Assembly (NCBI RefSeq): GCF_023156235.1 | Contig: NZ_JAKZAI010000004.1 | Span: 124,001-188,000 of the forward strand | DNA: 64,000 nucleotides | From: Marinobacter goseongensis | GTDB taxonomy: Bacteria > Pseudomonadota > Gammaproteobacteria > Pseudomonadales > Oleiphilaceae | Direction of reading: 5' to 3' | Made by a program: the position numbers and the translations under genes | Notes under the pieces: generated by a model | Told to the model about the DNA's origin: nothing | What the model saw: only the letters and a program-made list of their open reading frames with translations | Database searches by the model: none | Part shown: in pieces, positions 11,849 to 21,834 of the stretch | How positions within the stretch are numbered: the first letter of the stretch is position 1 | Layout: the number at the start of each line of letters is the position of its first letter

Positions 11849-12250
11849 GTGAAGACTTTGACATTTCCGAAATCCCATCGGTTACTCACACCCAGGGATT
11901 ACGGCAAGGTCTTCGACGACGTCCAAGTCAGAGTTCCGCACCGGAATTTTCTGATCCTGGCTACCCCCAATTCACTGGGGCATGCCAGGGTTGGTCTGGT
12001 GTTTTCCAAGAAAAACCTGAAACTTGCCGTTCAGCGAAATCGTGTCAAACGACGTGTACGGGAAACGTTCAGGCTCCAGCCCGATCTACCGGGGCTGGAT
12101 ATTATTGTTCTTGGCCGGCAGGGTCTGGTTCAGCTCGACAATCAGACTCTGACCGCAACCTTGAACGATCTCTGGTCACGCCTGATCAGAAAGAGCCGTC
12201 AAAGTCTGTCATCAACCGCCACCTCCCCTGCCGGTAAAGGAACGGATTAA
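11849..12250 (+). CDS. rnpA: Ribonuclease P protein component
   Basis: 133-aa basic protein that supports the catalytic RNA of RNase P in 5' maturation of tRNA. The RnpA signature is seen in [21 protein letters not shown] near residues 55-75, and the N-terminus reads [19 protein letters not shown]. The start is GTG, 15 nt after the rpmH stop. Its stop overlaps the yidD start (TAATG), implying translational coupling. Confidence 0.96.
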   Translation: MKTLTFPKSHRLLTPRDYGKVFDDVQVRVPHRNFLILATPNSLGHARVGLVFSKKNLKLAVQRNRVKRRVRETFRLQPDLPGLDIIVLGRQGLVQLDNQTLTATLNDLWSRLIRKSRQSLSSTATSPAGKGTD

Positions 12251-12495
12251 TGCGCAAACTGCTGCTTCTCCCGATCCGCTTTTACCAGTACGCCATCAGT
12301 CCGATGATGGCCAGTCATTGCCGGCATTATCCAACCTGTTCCCAGTACGCAATTGAGGCCATCAACCACCACGGTGCGCTGAAAGGACTTTTTCTTGCCA
12401 CACGACGATTGTTGAGGTGTCATCCCTGGGCCGAAGGCGGTTATGATCCGGTACCGGGCACCCATTCCCATAACTCGAACCAGACTGAACAGTAA
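12250..12495 (+). CDS. yidD: Membrane protein insertion efficiency factor YidD
   Basis: 81-aa protein with the YidD pattern: an amphipathic N-terminus ([15 protein letters not shown]), the Cys-containing core [14 protein letters not shown] and the tail [16 protein letters not shown]. The family assists YidC/Sec-dependent insertion at the inner membrane. The start overlaps rnpA by 1 nt and yidC begins 5 nt after its stop, so the three are translated together. Confidence 0.95.
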   Translation: MRKLLLLPIRFYQYAISPMMASHCRHYPTCSQYAIEAINHHGALKGLFLATRRLLRCHPWAEGGYDPVPGTHSHNSNQTEQ

Positions 12496-12499
12496 GTTT

Positions 12500-14206
12500 A
12501 TGGATATTCAACGCATTGTATTGTTTGCCGGCCTCGCAATTGTCAGTTATCTGATGGTGCTTGCCTGGAACGAAGACTATCACCAGCCTCAACAGCAACC
12601 CCAGGTCACCGAACAGGCCAGCGTGTCCCAGAATGGCAACGGGGAAGATCTGCGGTTGCCGGAGGAAGGCGATACCGGCGTTGCCGCTGACGAAGAATTC
12701 TCCACCCCCGAGGGCAGCAGTCTCGGCGTCAGTTCCACTCCCGTGGTGTCAGAAAACAGTGACAAGCTGATCACCGTGCGTACCGATGTCCTGGAACTAA
12801 CCATTGACCGCGTGGGCGGCAATCTGGTGGAAAGCTCCCTGCTGGACTACGACCGTTCGCTGGATAGTGAAGACTCCCTGAAAATTCTGACCAATTCCGG
12901 CAACCGCACTTACGTCATGGAAAGCGGGCTGATTGGCCGCAACGGCATCGACAGCCGTCGCAACGGCTCGTCGCCGGTATACGAGACCACATCCGCCAGC
13001 TACGAGCTGTCTGACGATGCCAACGAATTGATCGTCGACCTGACCTACACCACCGAAAGCGGCGTGGAAATTACCAAGCAGTACCAGTTTGCTCGTAACA
13101 GCTACGAGATCGACGTGCGCTACCTGATCAACAACCGCTCTTCGGAGGCCTGGCAGGCCAACCTCACCGGTAAGATTGTCCGTGACCGGGCGCCTGACCC
13201 GACGGCTCAGAACAGCCTGGGTATTCAGGCATTCCTCGGCATGGTCGTCAGCACCCCTGAGGATCCCTACGAAAAGTACGACTTCAGTGATCTCGCGGAA
13301 GAGCCCATCAACCAGTCCGTCACCAATGGCTGGCTGGCCTTCCTGCAGCACTACTTCATCGCGGCCTGGGTCCCGGAGCGGGATCAGCCGGCACAGTTCC
13401 AGTCGACACAACGGGGCCCGCTGCATGTGATGGGCTTTGTCTATCCGGCTACGTCGGTCGCTCCGGGGGATTCCGCGGAAGTGGGTGCCCGCGCCTATGT
13501 TGGCCCGAAGATCATTGAACGTCTGGAAACGGTGGCGCCGAACCTCGACCGCACCGTTGATTTCGGCTTCCTGTTCTTCATTGCTCTGCCGCTGTTTATC
13601 GTGCTGGACTGGTTCTATGGCCTGGTGGGTAACTGGGGCGTCGCCATCATTCTGCTGACGGTGGTGGTCAAAGGAGTGTTTTTCCACCTGTCGGCCACCA
13701 GCTATCGCTCAATGGCCAGAATGCGCGCCGTTGCCCCACAACTGACCCGTCTGAAAGAACTCTATGGCGATGACCGTCAGCGCATGTCCCAGGAGATGAT
13801 GGCGCTGTACAAGCGGGAAAAGATCAATCCGCTCGGGGGCTGCCTGCCCATCCTGGTGCAGATGCCGGTGTTCATCTCCCTGTACTGGGTACTGTTCGAG
13901 AGTGTGCAGTTACGCCATGCGCCGTTCATGCTGTGGATCAACGATCTGTCGGTCATGGATCCGTATTTCATTCTGCCGATCCTGATGGGCGTCAGCATGT
14001 TCCTGCAGATGAGCCTGAACCCGACGCCGCCGGATCCCATGCAGGCCAAGATCATGAAAGCGATGCCGCTGATCTTCACGGTGTTCTTCCTCTGGTTCCC
14101 CGCCGGTCTGGTACTGTACTGGCTGGTGAACAACATTCTGTCCATTGCCCAGCAGTGGTACATTACGCGGAAGATTGAAGCGGAAGTGGCGGGCAGAAAG
14201 CACTGA
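12500..14206 (+). CDS. yidC: Membrane protein insertase YidC
   Basis: Oxa1/YidC insertase of 568 aa, close to the E. coli length. It has an N-terminal signal-anchor (residues ~4-20), a large periplasmic beta-super-sandwich domain to about residue 350, then five membrane helices. Typical core segments are [28 protein letters not shown] (the hydrophilic-groove Arg region), [22 protein letters not shown] and [13 protein letters not shown]. The ATG at 12500 is chosen since translation from it begins MDIQRIVLF, a family-typical N-terminus; the upstream open frame overlaps yidD. Confidence 0.97.
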   Translation: MDIQRIVLFAGLAIVSYLMVLAWNEDYHQPQQQPQVTEQASVSQNGNGEDLRLPEEGDTGVAADEEFSTPEGSSLGVSSTPVVSENSDKLITVRTDVLELTIDRVGGNLVESSLLDYDRSLDSEDSLKILTNSGNRTYVMESGLIGRNGIDSRRNGSSPVYETTSASYELSDDANELIVDLTYTTESGVEITKQYQFARNSYEIDVRYLINNRSSEAWQANLTGKIVRDRAPDPTAQNSLGIQAFLGMVVSTPEDPYEKYDFSDLAEEPINQSVTNGWLAFLQHYFIAAWVPERDQPAQFQSTQRGPLHVMGFVYPATSVAPGDSAEVGARAYVGPKIIERLETVAPNLDRTVDFGFLFFIALPLFIVLDWFYGLVGNWGVAIILLTVVVKGVFFHLSATSYRSMARMRAVAPQLTRLKELYGDDRQRMSQEMMALYKREKINPLGGCLPILVQMPVFISLYWVLFESVQLRHAPFMLWINDLSVMDPYFILPILMGVSMFLQMSLNPTPPDPMQAKIMKAMPLIFTVFFLWFPAGLVLYWLVNNILSIAQQWYITRKIEAEVAGRKH

Positions 14207-14239
14207 TCTGCGGATCCAGAGTCTGAACCCGTACCCTGA

Positions 14240-14264
14240 CAGAGGCTCCTTCACGGAGCCTCTG
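14240..14264 (+). terminator. Hairpin between yidC and mnmE
   Basis: A perfect 10-bp stem CAGAGGCTCC / GGAGCCTCTG with a 5-nt loop, without a T-run. It may attenuate, or stabilise transcript ends, between yidC and mnmE rather than terminate fully. Confidence 0.5.
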
Positions 14265-14321
14265 CTGGTTCAGGACCCGGATAAACCCGCAAACTCCCGG
14301 AACAGGAACACAGAGCGCATC

Positions 14322-15692
14322 ATGGAACACGTCACCGATACCATTGCCGCCATTGCCACGGCGCCCGGCCAGGCCGGTGTCGGTATTGTGCGGGTATCCG
14401 GTCCCCGCGCCGGCGCCATTGCCCATGCCATGCTGGGCTATCCACCCAAACCCCGGTATGCCCACTACGGGCCTTTTCACGATCAGCACAACCAGCTGAT
14501 TGACGAAGGCATCGGTCTGTTCTTCCCCAACCCCCATTCCTTTACCGGAGAAGACGTCTTCGAGCTTCAGGGGCACGGTGGTACGGTCATCCTGGACCTG
14601 TTGTTACGTCAGGTCTGTGAACTGGGCGCCCGACTCGCGCGCCCCGGCGAATTTTCCGAACGGGCCTTCCTCAACGACAAGCTTGATCTGGCTCAGGCCG
14701 AGGCCATTGCCGACCTGATTGAAAGCAGCTCTGAGCAGGCCGCCCGATGTGCCGTGCGTTCCATGCAGGGGGTGTTTTCCCGCCGCATTGAAACCCTGGT
14801 GGACGCGGTTACCCATCTGCGTATCTACGTGGAGGCGGCCATCGATTTTCCGGAAGAAGAAATCGATTTTCTTGCCGACGGCAAGGTTGCCGCTGACCTG
14901 CAGCAGCTGATTGCCGATCTCGATGGCATCCTGGCAGAAGCACAACAGGGCACGATTCTACGGGACGGCATGAAGGTGGTGATCGCCGGCCGACCCAATG
15001 CCGGCAAATCGAGTCTGTTGAACGCCCTGGCCGGCCGTGAGGCCGCCATCGTGACCGCGATCGAGGGCACCACCCGGGACGTGCTGCGGGAACACATCCA
15101 CATTGATGGTATGCCGTTACACATCATCGACACCGCCGGTTTGCGGGACAGCCCCGATGAGGTGGAACGGATCGGTATTGCCCGGGCCTGGGACGAGATC
15201 CGTCAGGCCGACCGAATTCTGCTGATGGTAGACGCCACCACTACCGCAGAAACCACCCCGCACCGGATCTGGCCGGATTTCATTGATCAGCTACCGCCCT
15301 CCGCACCGGTGACGGTGATTCGCAACAAGGTCGACCTGAGCGAGGAAGCGGTAGGACTGGAGCAACCGGACGGGACCGGGGCGCCGGTGATTCGTCTGGC
15401 CGCCAAATCGGCTGCAGGTCTGGAAATCCTGCGGGATCATCTGAAACAGTGCATGGGCTTTGCCGCCACCACCGAGGGTGGTTTCCTGGCCCGTCGCCGG
15501 CATCTGGACGCGCTCGAGCGTGCCCGCTCGGCCATGCTGCAGGGCCAGGGTCAGCTTGATGGTTTCGGTGCCGGCGAGTTGCTGGCAGAGGATCTGCGAG
15601 CGGCTCAGGACGCGCTGGGCGAGATCACCGGAGTGATGACCCCCGACGACCTGCTGGGCAAGATCTTCAGCAGTTTCTGTATCGGTAAATGA
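14322..15692 (+). CDS. mnmE: tRNA uridine-5-carboxymethylaminomethyl modification GTPase MnmE
   Basis: 456-aa GTPase that works with MnmG (encoded at 28.2 kb) to make (c)mnm5U34 in tRNA anticodons. The N-terminal folate-binding domain begins [21 protein letters not shown]. The G domain has Walker [20 protein letters not shown] and NKVD. The C-terminus ends in the conserved CIGK with the reactive Cys. The ATG at 14322 is chosen by homology ([16 protein letters not shown]); the upstream open frame overlaps the end of yidC. Confidence 0.97.
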   Translation: MEHVTDTIAAIATAPGQAGVGIVRVSGPRAGAIAHAMLGYPPKPRYAHYGPFHDQHNQLIDEGIGLFFPNPHSFTGEDVFELQGHGGTVILDLLLRQVCELGARLARPGEFSERAFLNDKLDLAQAEAIADLIESSSEQAARCAVRSMQGVFSRRIETLVDAVTHLRIYVEAAIDFPEEEIDFLADGKVAADLQQLIADLDGILAEAQQGTILRDGMKVVIAGRPNAGKSSLLNALAGREAAIVTAIEGTTRDVLREHIHIDGMPLHIIDTAGLRDSPDEVERIGIARAWDEIRQADRILLMVDATTTAETTPHRIWPDFIDQLPPSAPVTVIRNKVDLSEEAVGLEQPDGTGAPVIRLAAKSAAGLEILRDHLKQCMGFAATTEGGFLARRRHLDALERARSAMLQGQGQLDGFGAGELLAEDLRAAQDALGEITGVMTPDDLLGKIFSSFCIGK

Positions 15693-15693
15693 C

Positions 15694-15730
15694 TCCGGAT
15701 GCCCCGTCGCGTCCGTGCGACGAGGCCCGG
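15694..15730. terminator. Hairpin between convergent mnmE and siderophore receptor genes
   Basis: Imperfect GC-rich stem (CCGG..CCCCGTCGC paired with GCGACGAGG..CCGG) in the 45-nt gap between convergent stop codons. No strong T-run is present. Confidence 0.45.
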
Positions 15731-15737
15731 AAGTGGA

Positions 15738-17909
15738 TCAGAACCGGTAGGTAACCGACCCGCTGACTTCACGGCGCAGGCCATAGGTGGCGCTGCTGTC
15801 AAAGGCCGTGGCCACGTATTTCTTGTCCAGCAGGTTCTGGGCGTGCAGTCCCAGAGACACCTGGCCGATGTCGTAGGTGATCGCTGCGTCAACCAGGGTG
15901 ACGTCCGGTACTTCCAGCGTATCGTTGGGACCGTTGAACAGGGCACCGTAGCTCTCGCCGATGTAGCGTACCCCCGCGCCAAGGCCGAGGCCATGCAGTG
16001 GGCCGCCATGGAAGCTGTACTTGCTCCACAGTGAGGCCTCGTGTTCCGGAGTGTATTCCAGTGGTTCACCCTCTTCCACCGGGTTGCTCGTTTTGGTGAT
16101 TTCGGCGTCGGTGTAGGTGTAGCTGGCGATCAGATCCAGACCCTGCAGCACCCGTGTGCGGGCTTCCAGTTCCACACCCCGGGAGCGGGCTTCGCCCTGC
16201 TGCTCACTGAGGAAGGACACCGGATTGGTCGTCAGGTAATCTTTGCGGGTCAGGTCGAACCAGGCCATTGTCACCAGGGTGCTCGCCACCGGCTGATACT
16301 TGATCCCCACCTCGAACTGATGGGCGGTTTCCGGGGCAAATGGCTCGCCGTTACTGTCGGTGCCGGTGGTGGGCAGGAACGACTCCATGTAGCTGAGGTA
16401 CGGTGCCAGACCGTTATCAAAGCGGTAAGTGACGCCGGCTCGGCCGCTGAACTCCTCGTCATCGCGGCTTGCGGTGGTGGCGGTCAGGTTGTCGACCGTC
16501 TCCGTGCGCGCCTTATCGAAACGACCACCGAGGGAGACGGTCCAGCGATCCACGCGGATCTGATCCTGCAGGTAGACTCCGGTCTGTTTGAGCTCGCCCT
16601 CCTGATCCTTGAAGATCGGGGCGTCGGCAATGGGGGCGCCGTACTGCGGATCGAAGATATCCAGGTCACTGGCGGCGCCGAAAAACTGGGTGGAGTGAAC
16701 GTCCACATCCTGGTGATCCAGCCCCACCAGTACGGTGTGGTCCGCCGCCCAGGTACCGAAGCCGAACTCCACCTGAGTGTCCAGGTTCAGACCATCAATC
16801 CGGCCGAAACTGTCGAACCGTGACCGGGTAATCGTGCGCTGATCCGCCTGCAGACCGGTGGTGTAAATGGTGCGGTCGTCCACGTCGTTGCGGTAGTTGC
16901 GAACATTCTGGCGCAGGGTGACGCGATCATCGATGCGGTGCTCGAATTCATAGCCCATCGCGGTTTCCCGACGCTCGTATTCGTCATAGCCGGGTTCGCC
17001 GGTGAACCGGTTGTCGGGAATGCTGCCGTTGGGATTGGATTCCAGTGTGCCTTGCAGTGGGTAGCGCTGGGATGGCTGGGTGTCGTCATACTGCAGGTGA
17101 GCCAGCACGGTGAAGCGGGTGGCGTCGGTGGGTTGCCAGGTCAGGCTGGGTGCCAGGTATTTGCGGTTATCGTCGACGAAATCCACCTGGGTTTCGCTGT
17201 CCCGCACCAGACCCACCAGCCGCAGCGCCAGGGTGTCACTGTCATTGACCGCACCGCTGAGGTCGAACTGGCCCTGACGTAGCTGGTTGGAGCCGGCTTC
17301 GAGGCGGACTTCACGACGGCTGTCGAAGGTCGGTCGCTTGGACACGTAATTCACCAGGCCGCCGGGCCCGGCCTGGCCATACAGCACCGACGATGGGCCT
17401 TTCAGTAAGTCAATGCGCTCAGCGCCGTACGGCTCAAGGCTGTAGCCGCCGGTAAAGTCCGGGTTACTGAGTTTGAGGCTGTCACGGAAGATGCCGCTGG
17501 TGGCCACATCGAACCCGCGAATGCGCAGGAAGGTGGTACGGGGTTCAAAACCGAAGGTCTCGCCGCGGGCACCGGCGGTGTAGCGCAATACTTCCGCCAG
17601 GTTGGCGGCATTCTGGTCACGGATCTCGTCGGCATTAACGGTGCTGATGGACTGCGGCGTTTCGGTGATGGCGGTGGCGGTTTTGGTGCCGGTCAGCGTG
17701 GTGTCGGCGGCGTAGCCGTCAATCGGCGCTGTGCCGCTGTTCGCGAGCGCGTCCGCAGACACTTCGATGGCGCCCAGTTCTTCTACCTTGTCATCCCTGA
17801 CCGGCCCGTCCTGGGCATGGGCGGCGGCAGGGACCAGAGCCGCGGTGGCCATCGCCAGCGCCAATACCGAGGGTGTGAAAGACCAACCGCAACTGGATCG
17901 TGTGACCAT
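15738..17909 (-). CDS. TonB-dependent siderophore receptor
   Basis: Outer-membrane receptor of 723 aa. It has a signal peptide ending ALVPAAAHA (cleavage near residue 32) and a TonB-box-like stretch (GAIEVSADAL). The plug domain (ETPQSISTVNADEIRDQNAANL through LLKGPSSVLYGQAGPGGLVNYVSKRP) is followed by a 22-strand barrel ending in VTYRF, the C-terminal Phe signature for outer-membrane assembly. The plug pattern is that of FhuA/FpvA-type siderophore receptors. There is no N-terminal STN signalling domain. A Fur-like box lies just upstream, fitting iron-repressed expression. The ligand cannot be told. Confidence 0.92.
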   Translation of the reverse strand: MVTRSSCGWSFTPSVLALAMATAALVPAAAHAQDGPVRDDKVEELGAIEVSADALANSGTAPIDGYAADTTLTGTKTATAITETPQSISTVNADEIRDQNAANLAEVLRYTAGARGETFGFEPRTTFLRIRGFDVATSGIFRDSLKLSNPDFTGGYSLEPYGAERIDLLKGPSSVLYGQAGPGGLVNYVSKRPTFDSRREVRLEAGSNQLRQGQFDLSGAVNDSDTLALRLVGLVRDSETQVDFVDDNRKYLAPSLTWQPTDATRFTVLAHLQYDDTQPSQRYPLQGTLESNPNGSIPDNRFTGEPGYDEYERRETAMGYEFEHRIDDRVTLRQNVRNYRNDVDDRTIYTTGLQADQRTITRSRFDSFGRIDGLNLDTQVEFGFGTWAADHTVLVGLDHQDVDVHSTQFFGAASDLDIFDPQYGAPIADAPIFKDQEGELKQTGVYLQDQIRVDRWTVSLGGRFDKARTETVDNLTATTASRDDEEFSGRAGVTYRFDNGLAPYLSYMESFLPTTGTDSNGEPFAPETAHQFEVGIKYQPVASTLVTMAWFDLTRKDYLTTNPVSFLSEQQGEARSRGVELEARTRVLQGLDLIASYTYTDAEITKTSNPVEEGEPLEYTPEHEASLWSKYSFHGGPLHGLGLGAGVRYIGESYGALFNGPNDTLEVPDVTLVDAAITYDIGQVSLGLHAQNLLDKKYVATAFDSSATYGLRREVSGSVTYRF

Positions 17910-17931
17910 GACTTCTACTCCGAATGCTAAA

Positions 17932-17950
17932 AATAATGAGACGCATTCTT
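17932..17950 (-). promoter_or_regulatory. Putative Fur box upstream of siderophore receptor
   Basis: AATAATGAGACGCATTCTT matches 13 of 19 positions of the Fur consensus GATAATGATAATCATTATC. It is 23 bp upstream of the receptor start in an AT-rich stretch. Confidence 0.6.
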
Positions 17951-18020
17951 ATTAATGTATTAATCAAAGTCAATCGTTATGGCGGTGCACGGTTGCGGTT
18001 TGCGGGGTGTTGCGGAGAAT

Positions 18021-18063
18021 CGACCCCCGATAAGGCCGCCGTCGGCGTCTTTATCGGGGGTCG
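18021..18063 (-). terminator. Hairpin downstream of acyl-CoA dehydrogenase
   Basis: A perfect 13-bp stem CGACCCCCGATAA / TTATCGGGGGTCG encloses a GC-rich inner stretch. It lies 11 nt after the acyl-CoA dehydrogenase stop. The minus-strand T-run is weak. Confidence 0.6.
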
Positions 18064-18074
18064 TTGCGGGTCGG

Positions 18075-19895
18075 TCAGGCGGTAAAGCTCATGTCCTCCG
18101 CATCCAGCTGCATCAGGTTCTTGCTGGGGCTGAGCATGCTGGTGGCATGGGCCTGGGCTCGTGGCAGCAGGCGCTCATAGTAGAACTCTGCCGTGGCCAG
18201 CTTGGCCTTGTAGAACGCCTCGGCATCGTCACCGCCGTTGTCCAGCTTGTCGGCCGCGACGGCGGCCTGACGCGCCCAGATGTAGGCCATGAACACATAG
18301 CCGCTGTACATCAGGAAGTCGTTGGCCGCGGCGCTGACCATGTCCCGGTCCTTACGGGCGGCCAGCATCAGCCGCACGGTCAGCAGGTTCCATTGTGCGG
18401 TGAGCTTGAGCAGTTCCACCGCGAACGGACGCAGCCGCTTGTCGGTCAGGTGCTTGCGGGCGAAGTTGGCGAGAATCAGGGTGAATTCGCGTACCGCGCC
18501 GCCCTGGGTCATCAGCAGAACCTTGCGGCCCAGCAGGTCCAGTGCCTGAATACCGGTTGTGCCCTCGTACAGGGTGCCAATGCGGGTATCGCGGGCAATC
18601 TGTTCCATACCGTGCTCGCGGATGTAGCCGTGGCCACCGAACACCTGAATGCCCAGGTTGGCCGCCTCGTTCCCCAGCTCGGTCAGGAAGCCCTTGAGAA
18701 TCGGCGTCAGGAAGCCCAGCTTGTCGTCAAACTTCTCGGCTTTCTTTTCATCACCCTCGGTGTGGGCCTCTACCATGTGATCCGCCACCCGTGCTGCATA
18801 ATACAGCATGCCCCGGCCGCCCTCGGCGATGGCTTTCTGGGTCAGCAGCATGCGGCGAACGTCGGCGTGGTGAATCAGTGCATCCGCCGAGTGCTCCGGG
18901 TCTTTCTTGCCCGACAGCGCGCGCATGGAACGGCGCTCCTTGGCGTAGTCCAGAGCCCACTGGTAAGACAGTTCCGCCGGACCCACGCCCTGAATGGCGG
19001 TGCCGATGCGGGCCGTGTTCATGAAGGTGAACATGCAGTTCAGGCCTTCGTTCTCCGGCCCGATCAGGAAACCGGTGGCACCGTCGAAGTTCATCACACA
19101 GGTGGCGGAAGCCTTGATCCCCATCTTCTTTTCCAGGCTGCCGCAGGTCACGCCGTTACGTTCACCCACACCGCCGTCGGCGCCGGGCAGGAACTTGGGC
19201 ACAATGAACAGGCTGATGCCGCGGGTACCCTTGGGGGCATCCGGCAGCCGCGCCAGCACAATGTGGACAATGTTCTCGGTCAGGTCGTGGTCACCGGAGG
19301 AAATGAAGATCTTGGTGCCGGTCAGCTTGTAGCTGCCGTCCGCCTGGGGCTCGGCTTTGGTTTTCATCTGGCCCAGGTCGGTGCCACACTGGGGCTCGGT
19401 CAGGCACATGGTGCCGCCCCAGCGGCCTTCCGTCAGCGGTACCAGGTAGGTCTGCTTCTGGTCTTCGCTGCCGTGCAGGAAGATGGTGTTCATGGCGCCG
19501 AGAGACAGGCCCGGATACATCGAGAACGGCCAGTTGGCGGTGCCCATCATTTCCTGTTTCAGCAGGCCCATGGAGGCCGGCAGTCCCTGGCCACCGTAGG
19601 CTTCGGGTGCAGACAGTCCCTGCCAGCCGCCCATGGCGTACTGTTCGTATGCTTCCTTGTAGCCTTTCGGGGTTGTGACCACGCCGTCTTCCAGCTTGCA
19701 GCCTTCCTCATCGCCGGGCTGGTAGAGTGGGCTGAGGACTTCCTCGCACAACTTGCCGCATTCGCTGAGAATGGCTTCCACCACGTCCGGGGTGGCGTTT
19801 TCGCCGCTGTTCAGGGACGCATAGTGGCTCGGGTAGTCAAACACTTCATTGAGCAGGAACTTCATGTCGCGCAGGGGCGCCTTGTAAACCGGCAT
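18075..19895 (-). CDS. Acyl-CoA dehydrogenase, long (~600 aa) type
   Basis: FAD-dependent acyl-CoA dehydrogenase of 606 aa, catalysing the first step of fatty-acid beta-oxidation. It is the long type with an extra C-terminal domain, common in Pseudomonas and hydrocarbon degraders. Visible: N-terminal segment YKAPLRDMKFLLNEVFDY, flavin-binding MCLTEPQCGTDLGQMKTKA and KIFISSGDHDLTENIVHIVLAR, and the active-site region with YEGTTGIQALDLLGRKV. The ATG at 19895 is chosen because MPVYKAPLRD is the usual start; the longer frame adds 15 unrelated residues. It is a single-gene unit. Chain-length preference is not readable. Confidence 0.93.
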   Translation of the reverse strand: MPVYKAPLRDMKFLLNEVFDYPSHYASLNSGENATPDVVEAILSECGKLCEEVLSPLYQPGDEEGCKLEDGVVTTPKGYKEAYEQYAMGGWQGLSAPEAYGGQGLPASMGLLKQEMMGTANWPFSMYPGLSLGAMNTIFLHGSEDQKQTYLVPLTEGRWGGTMCLTEPQCGTDLGQMKTKAEPQADGSYKLTGTKIFISSGDHDLTENIVHIVLARLPDAPKGTRGISLFIVPKFLPGADGGVGERNGVTCGSLEKKMGIKASATCVMNFDGATGFLIGPENEGLNCMFTFMNTARIGTAIQGVGPAELSYQWALDYAKERRSMRALSGKKDPEHSADALIHHADVRRMLLTQKAIAEGGRGMLYYAARVADHMVEAHTEGDEKKAEKFDDKLGFLTPILKGFLTELGNEAANLGIQVFGGHGYIREHGMEQIARDTRIGTLYEGTTGIQALDLLGRKVLLMTQGGAVREFTLILANFARKHLTDKRLRPFAVELLKLTAQWNLLTVRLMLAARKDRDMVSAAANDFLMYSGYVFMAYIWARQAAVAADKLDNGGDDAEAFYKAKLATAEFYYERLLPRAQAHATSMLSPSKNLMQLDAEDMSFTA

Positions 19896-20153
19896 AACTG
19901 TACCTCTGTCCTGATGAAAAATCGGCTGGGAGGGGAGCATCCCCTCCGATGCCTAGTGTTTTACGGCATTCAAACGACCGTTCCATTGACGAAAACCGCC
20001 CGGAGGGGTGTCAGAAAAGACAATTGGCTGAAATGACGATAGCCGGTTAGTGCCTGCTTACGGGCTGATCGAAACAGGCCATTGGCCCGTATTAACTAGC
20101 CTGCTGGACAAGAAACGAACAGATATCCACCTGCCTTGGAGAGTGTAAAAGTC

Positions 20154-20717
20154 ATGCAAATACCCGGATTCTGGAAGAAACCCGCTGGCCCGAAATCACA
20201 GGTCTGGTTATGGTTGTCGGTACTGTTTCTGGCCGGCTGTGCCGGGCCGTCTCTGGACGACTACCGCGATCGCGGGCCGGAACTGGTGCCGGACCGCTTT
20301 TTCGAGGGCGAACTTTCTGCCCGTGGCGTGGTCAAGGACTTTTCCGGCGAGGTGATCCGCACGTTTGATGCTGACATCGATGCCAGTTGGGATGAGAACG
20401 GCGTAGGCACCCTGGACGAAGTATTCCGCTTCGACGACGGCGAGGTGCAGACCCGGGTATGGACGCTAACGCCCAGTGACGAGGGCTACCACGCCGACGC
20501 CGGTGATGTGGTGGAACCCGGCACCATGCGCTGGCAGGGCAACGCTATCAATATGAACTATGTACTCCGGGTGGCATACGGCGATGGCACCATTGACGTC
20601 CGCATGGACGACTGGATGTATCTGATCACACCAGACACCCTCATCAACCAGACCACCATGAGCAAATGGGGCATTGATGTCGGGAAATTGGTGCTGGTCA
20701 TTTCCAAAAAACCCTGA
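20154..20717 (+). CDS. DUF3833-family lipoprotein
   Basis: 187-aa predicted lipoprotein. A short basic N-terminus and hydrophobic segment (VWLWLSVLFLAGCAG) end in lipobox LAGC, so the mature protein begins at Cys. The remainder matches the DUF3833 pattern (FFEGELSARGVVKDFSGEVIRTF, then YLITPDTLINQTTMSKWG). Function is unknown; a lipocalin-like fold is plausible. The ATG at 20154 has GGAGAG about 11 nt upstream; an in-frame TTG at 20136 is less likely. It lies 19 nt before the RND adaptor gene, so it is probably in the same operon. Confidence 0.8.
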   Translation: MQIPGFWKKPAGPKSQVWLWLSVLFLAGCAGPSLDDYRDRGPELVPDRFFEGELSARGVVKDFSGEVIRTFDADIDASWDENGVGTLDEVFRFDDGEVQTRVWTLTPSDEGYHADAGDVVEPGTMRWQGNAINMNYVLRVAYGDGTIDVRMDDWMYLITPDTLINQTTMSKWGIDVGKLVLVISKKP

Positions 20718-20736
20718 ACACTGAATCGAGAGACGT

Positions 20737-21831
20737 ATGCTGAAACAAAGTTTGATCGCGCTGGTGCTGGTGGCCTTTGCTGTCGGTGGCGTGCTGACGT
20801 ACCAGTATGTGGATGGCGGATCAGACGACGGAGACCAGCGGGCGCGTCCGGCAAGCGTGGTGAATACCGCGAATCCGACCCGGGACACGGTGCGCGACCA
20901 GGTCAATGCAGTAGGCAGTCTCAAGGCACTGAATGCGGTGGAACTGACCACCGAGGTCAGCGGCCGCGTGGTGGAGCTGAATCTCCGCAGTGGCCAGCGA
21001 GTGGATCAGGGCGATCTGCTGCTGCGCCTGGATGACCGGCAGGCGCGGGCGGACGTACGCATGTCCGAGGCGGAAGTGGCCGATGCCCGTCGCCAGTATG
21101 ACCGGGCTCGCAGCCTGCGTACCAACAACAGCATTTCCCAGGCCCAGGTGGACGAATTGCGCACCACCCTGGAAGTGGCGCAGGCCCAGCTCGAGGCCGC
21201 CAGCACCCGCCTCGACAATCACCGCATCACCGCGCCATTCGGCGGTGTGGTGGGGCTCAGTGATATCAGTATGGGGGCATATCTGAGTGCCGGCACCGCC
21301 GTCGCCACACTGGATTCCACCGATCGCATGGAGCTCGGTTTTTCGGTGCCGGAGCGGTTTCTCGGCCAGATCACCCTGGGCCAGCAGGTTCGTGGAAGTT
21401 CTCCGGCCTACCCGGAAGAGGGCTTCAACGGTGAGCTGGTGGAGCTGGGCACCCGCATTAATGAACTCAGCCGCACCCTGCCGGTGCGGGCGCTGATCGA
21501 CAATCCGGACGGCAAGCTGCGCCCGGGCCAGTTCATGGCGGCGAACCTGACCCTGCGAGAGCGTGAGGCGCTGGTGATTCCCGAGCAGGCGGTTTTGCTC
21601 CGCGGTGCCGACAAGTATGTGTTCATTGCCGAAGACGGCAAGGCGCGCCGGGTTTCGGTGACCCTGGGCTCGCGCAAACCCGGTCTGGTGGAAGTGGCGG
21701 AGGGCCTGACTCTCGAGGATCCGGTGATCATCACCGGCCAGGATCGGCTCAGCAGCGGCGACCGCATTGAGGTGGTGGAAGACGACAAGGCGATTCCTGA
21801 AAACCGCTTTGCCAGCTCGCTGGAGTCGTAA
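20737..21831 (+). CDS. RND efflux periplasmic adaptor (HlyD/AcrA family)
   Basis: 364-aa membrane fusion protein. An N-terminal signal anchor (residues 5-24) is followed by a split lipoyl domain (TTEVSGRVVELNLRSGQRVDQGDLLLRLDD and the returning half ITAPFGGVVGLSDISMGAYL). A helical hairpin lies between (about residues 100-150), then beta-barrel and membrane-proximal domains. There is no lipobox. It links the inner-membrane RND pump, encoded 3 nt downstream, to an outer-membrane channel. No channel gene is present here, so a shared TolC/OprM-like protein is inferred. Confidence 0.92.
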   Translation: MLKQSLIALVLVAFAVGGVLTYQYVDGGSDDGDQRARPASVVNTANPTRDTVRDQVNAVGSLKALNAVELTTEVSGRVVELNLRSGQRVDQGDLLLRLDDRQARADVRMSEAEVADARRQYDRARSLRTNNSISQAQVDELRTTLEVAQAQLEAASTRLDNHRITAPFGGVVGLSDISMGAYLSAGTAVATLDSTDRMELGFSVPERFLGQITLGQQVRGSSPAYPEEGFNGELVELGTRINELSRTLPVRALIDNPDGKLRPGQFMAANLTLREREALVIPEQAVLLRGADKYVFIAEDGKARRVSVTLGSRKPGLVEVAEGLTLEDPVIITGQDRLSSGDRIEVVEDDKAIPENRFASSLES

Positions 21832-21834
21832 CGG

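Noticed and set aside
17979-20036. A 685-codon open frame antisense to the acyl-CoA dehydrogenase gene
   Set aside because: It mirrors the codon pattern of a clear enzyme on the other strand, has low-complexity His/Gln/Val/Gly-rich content and no recognisable domain.
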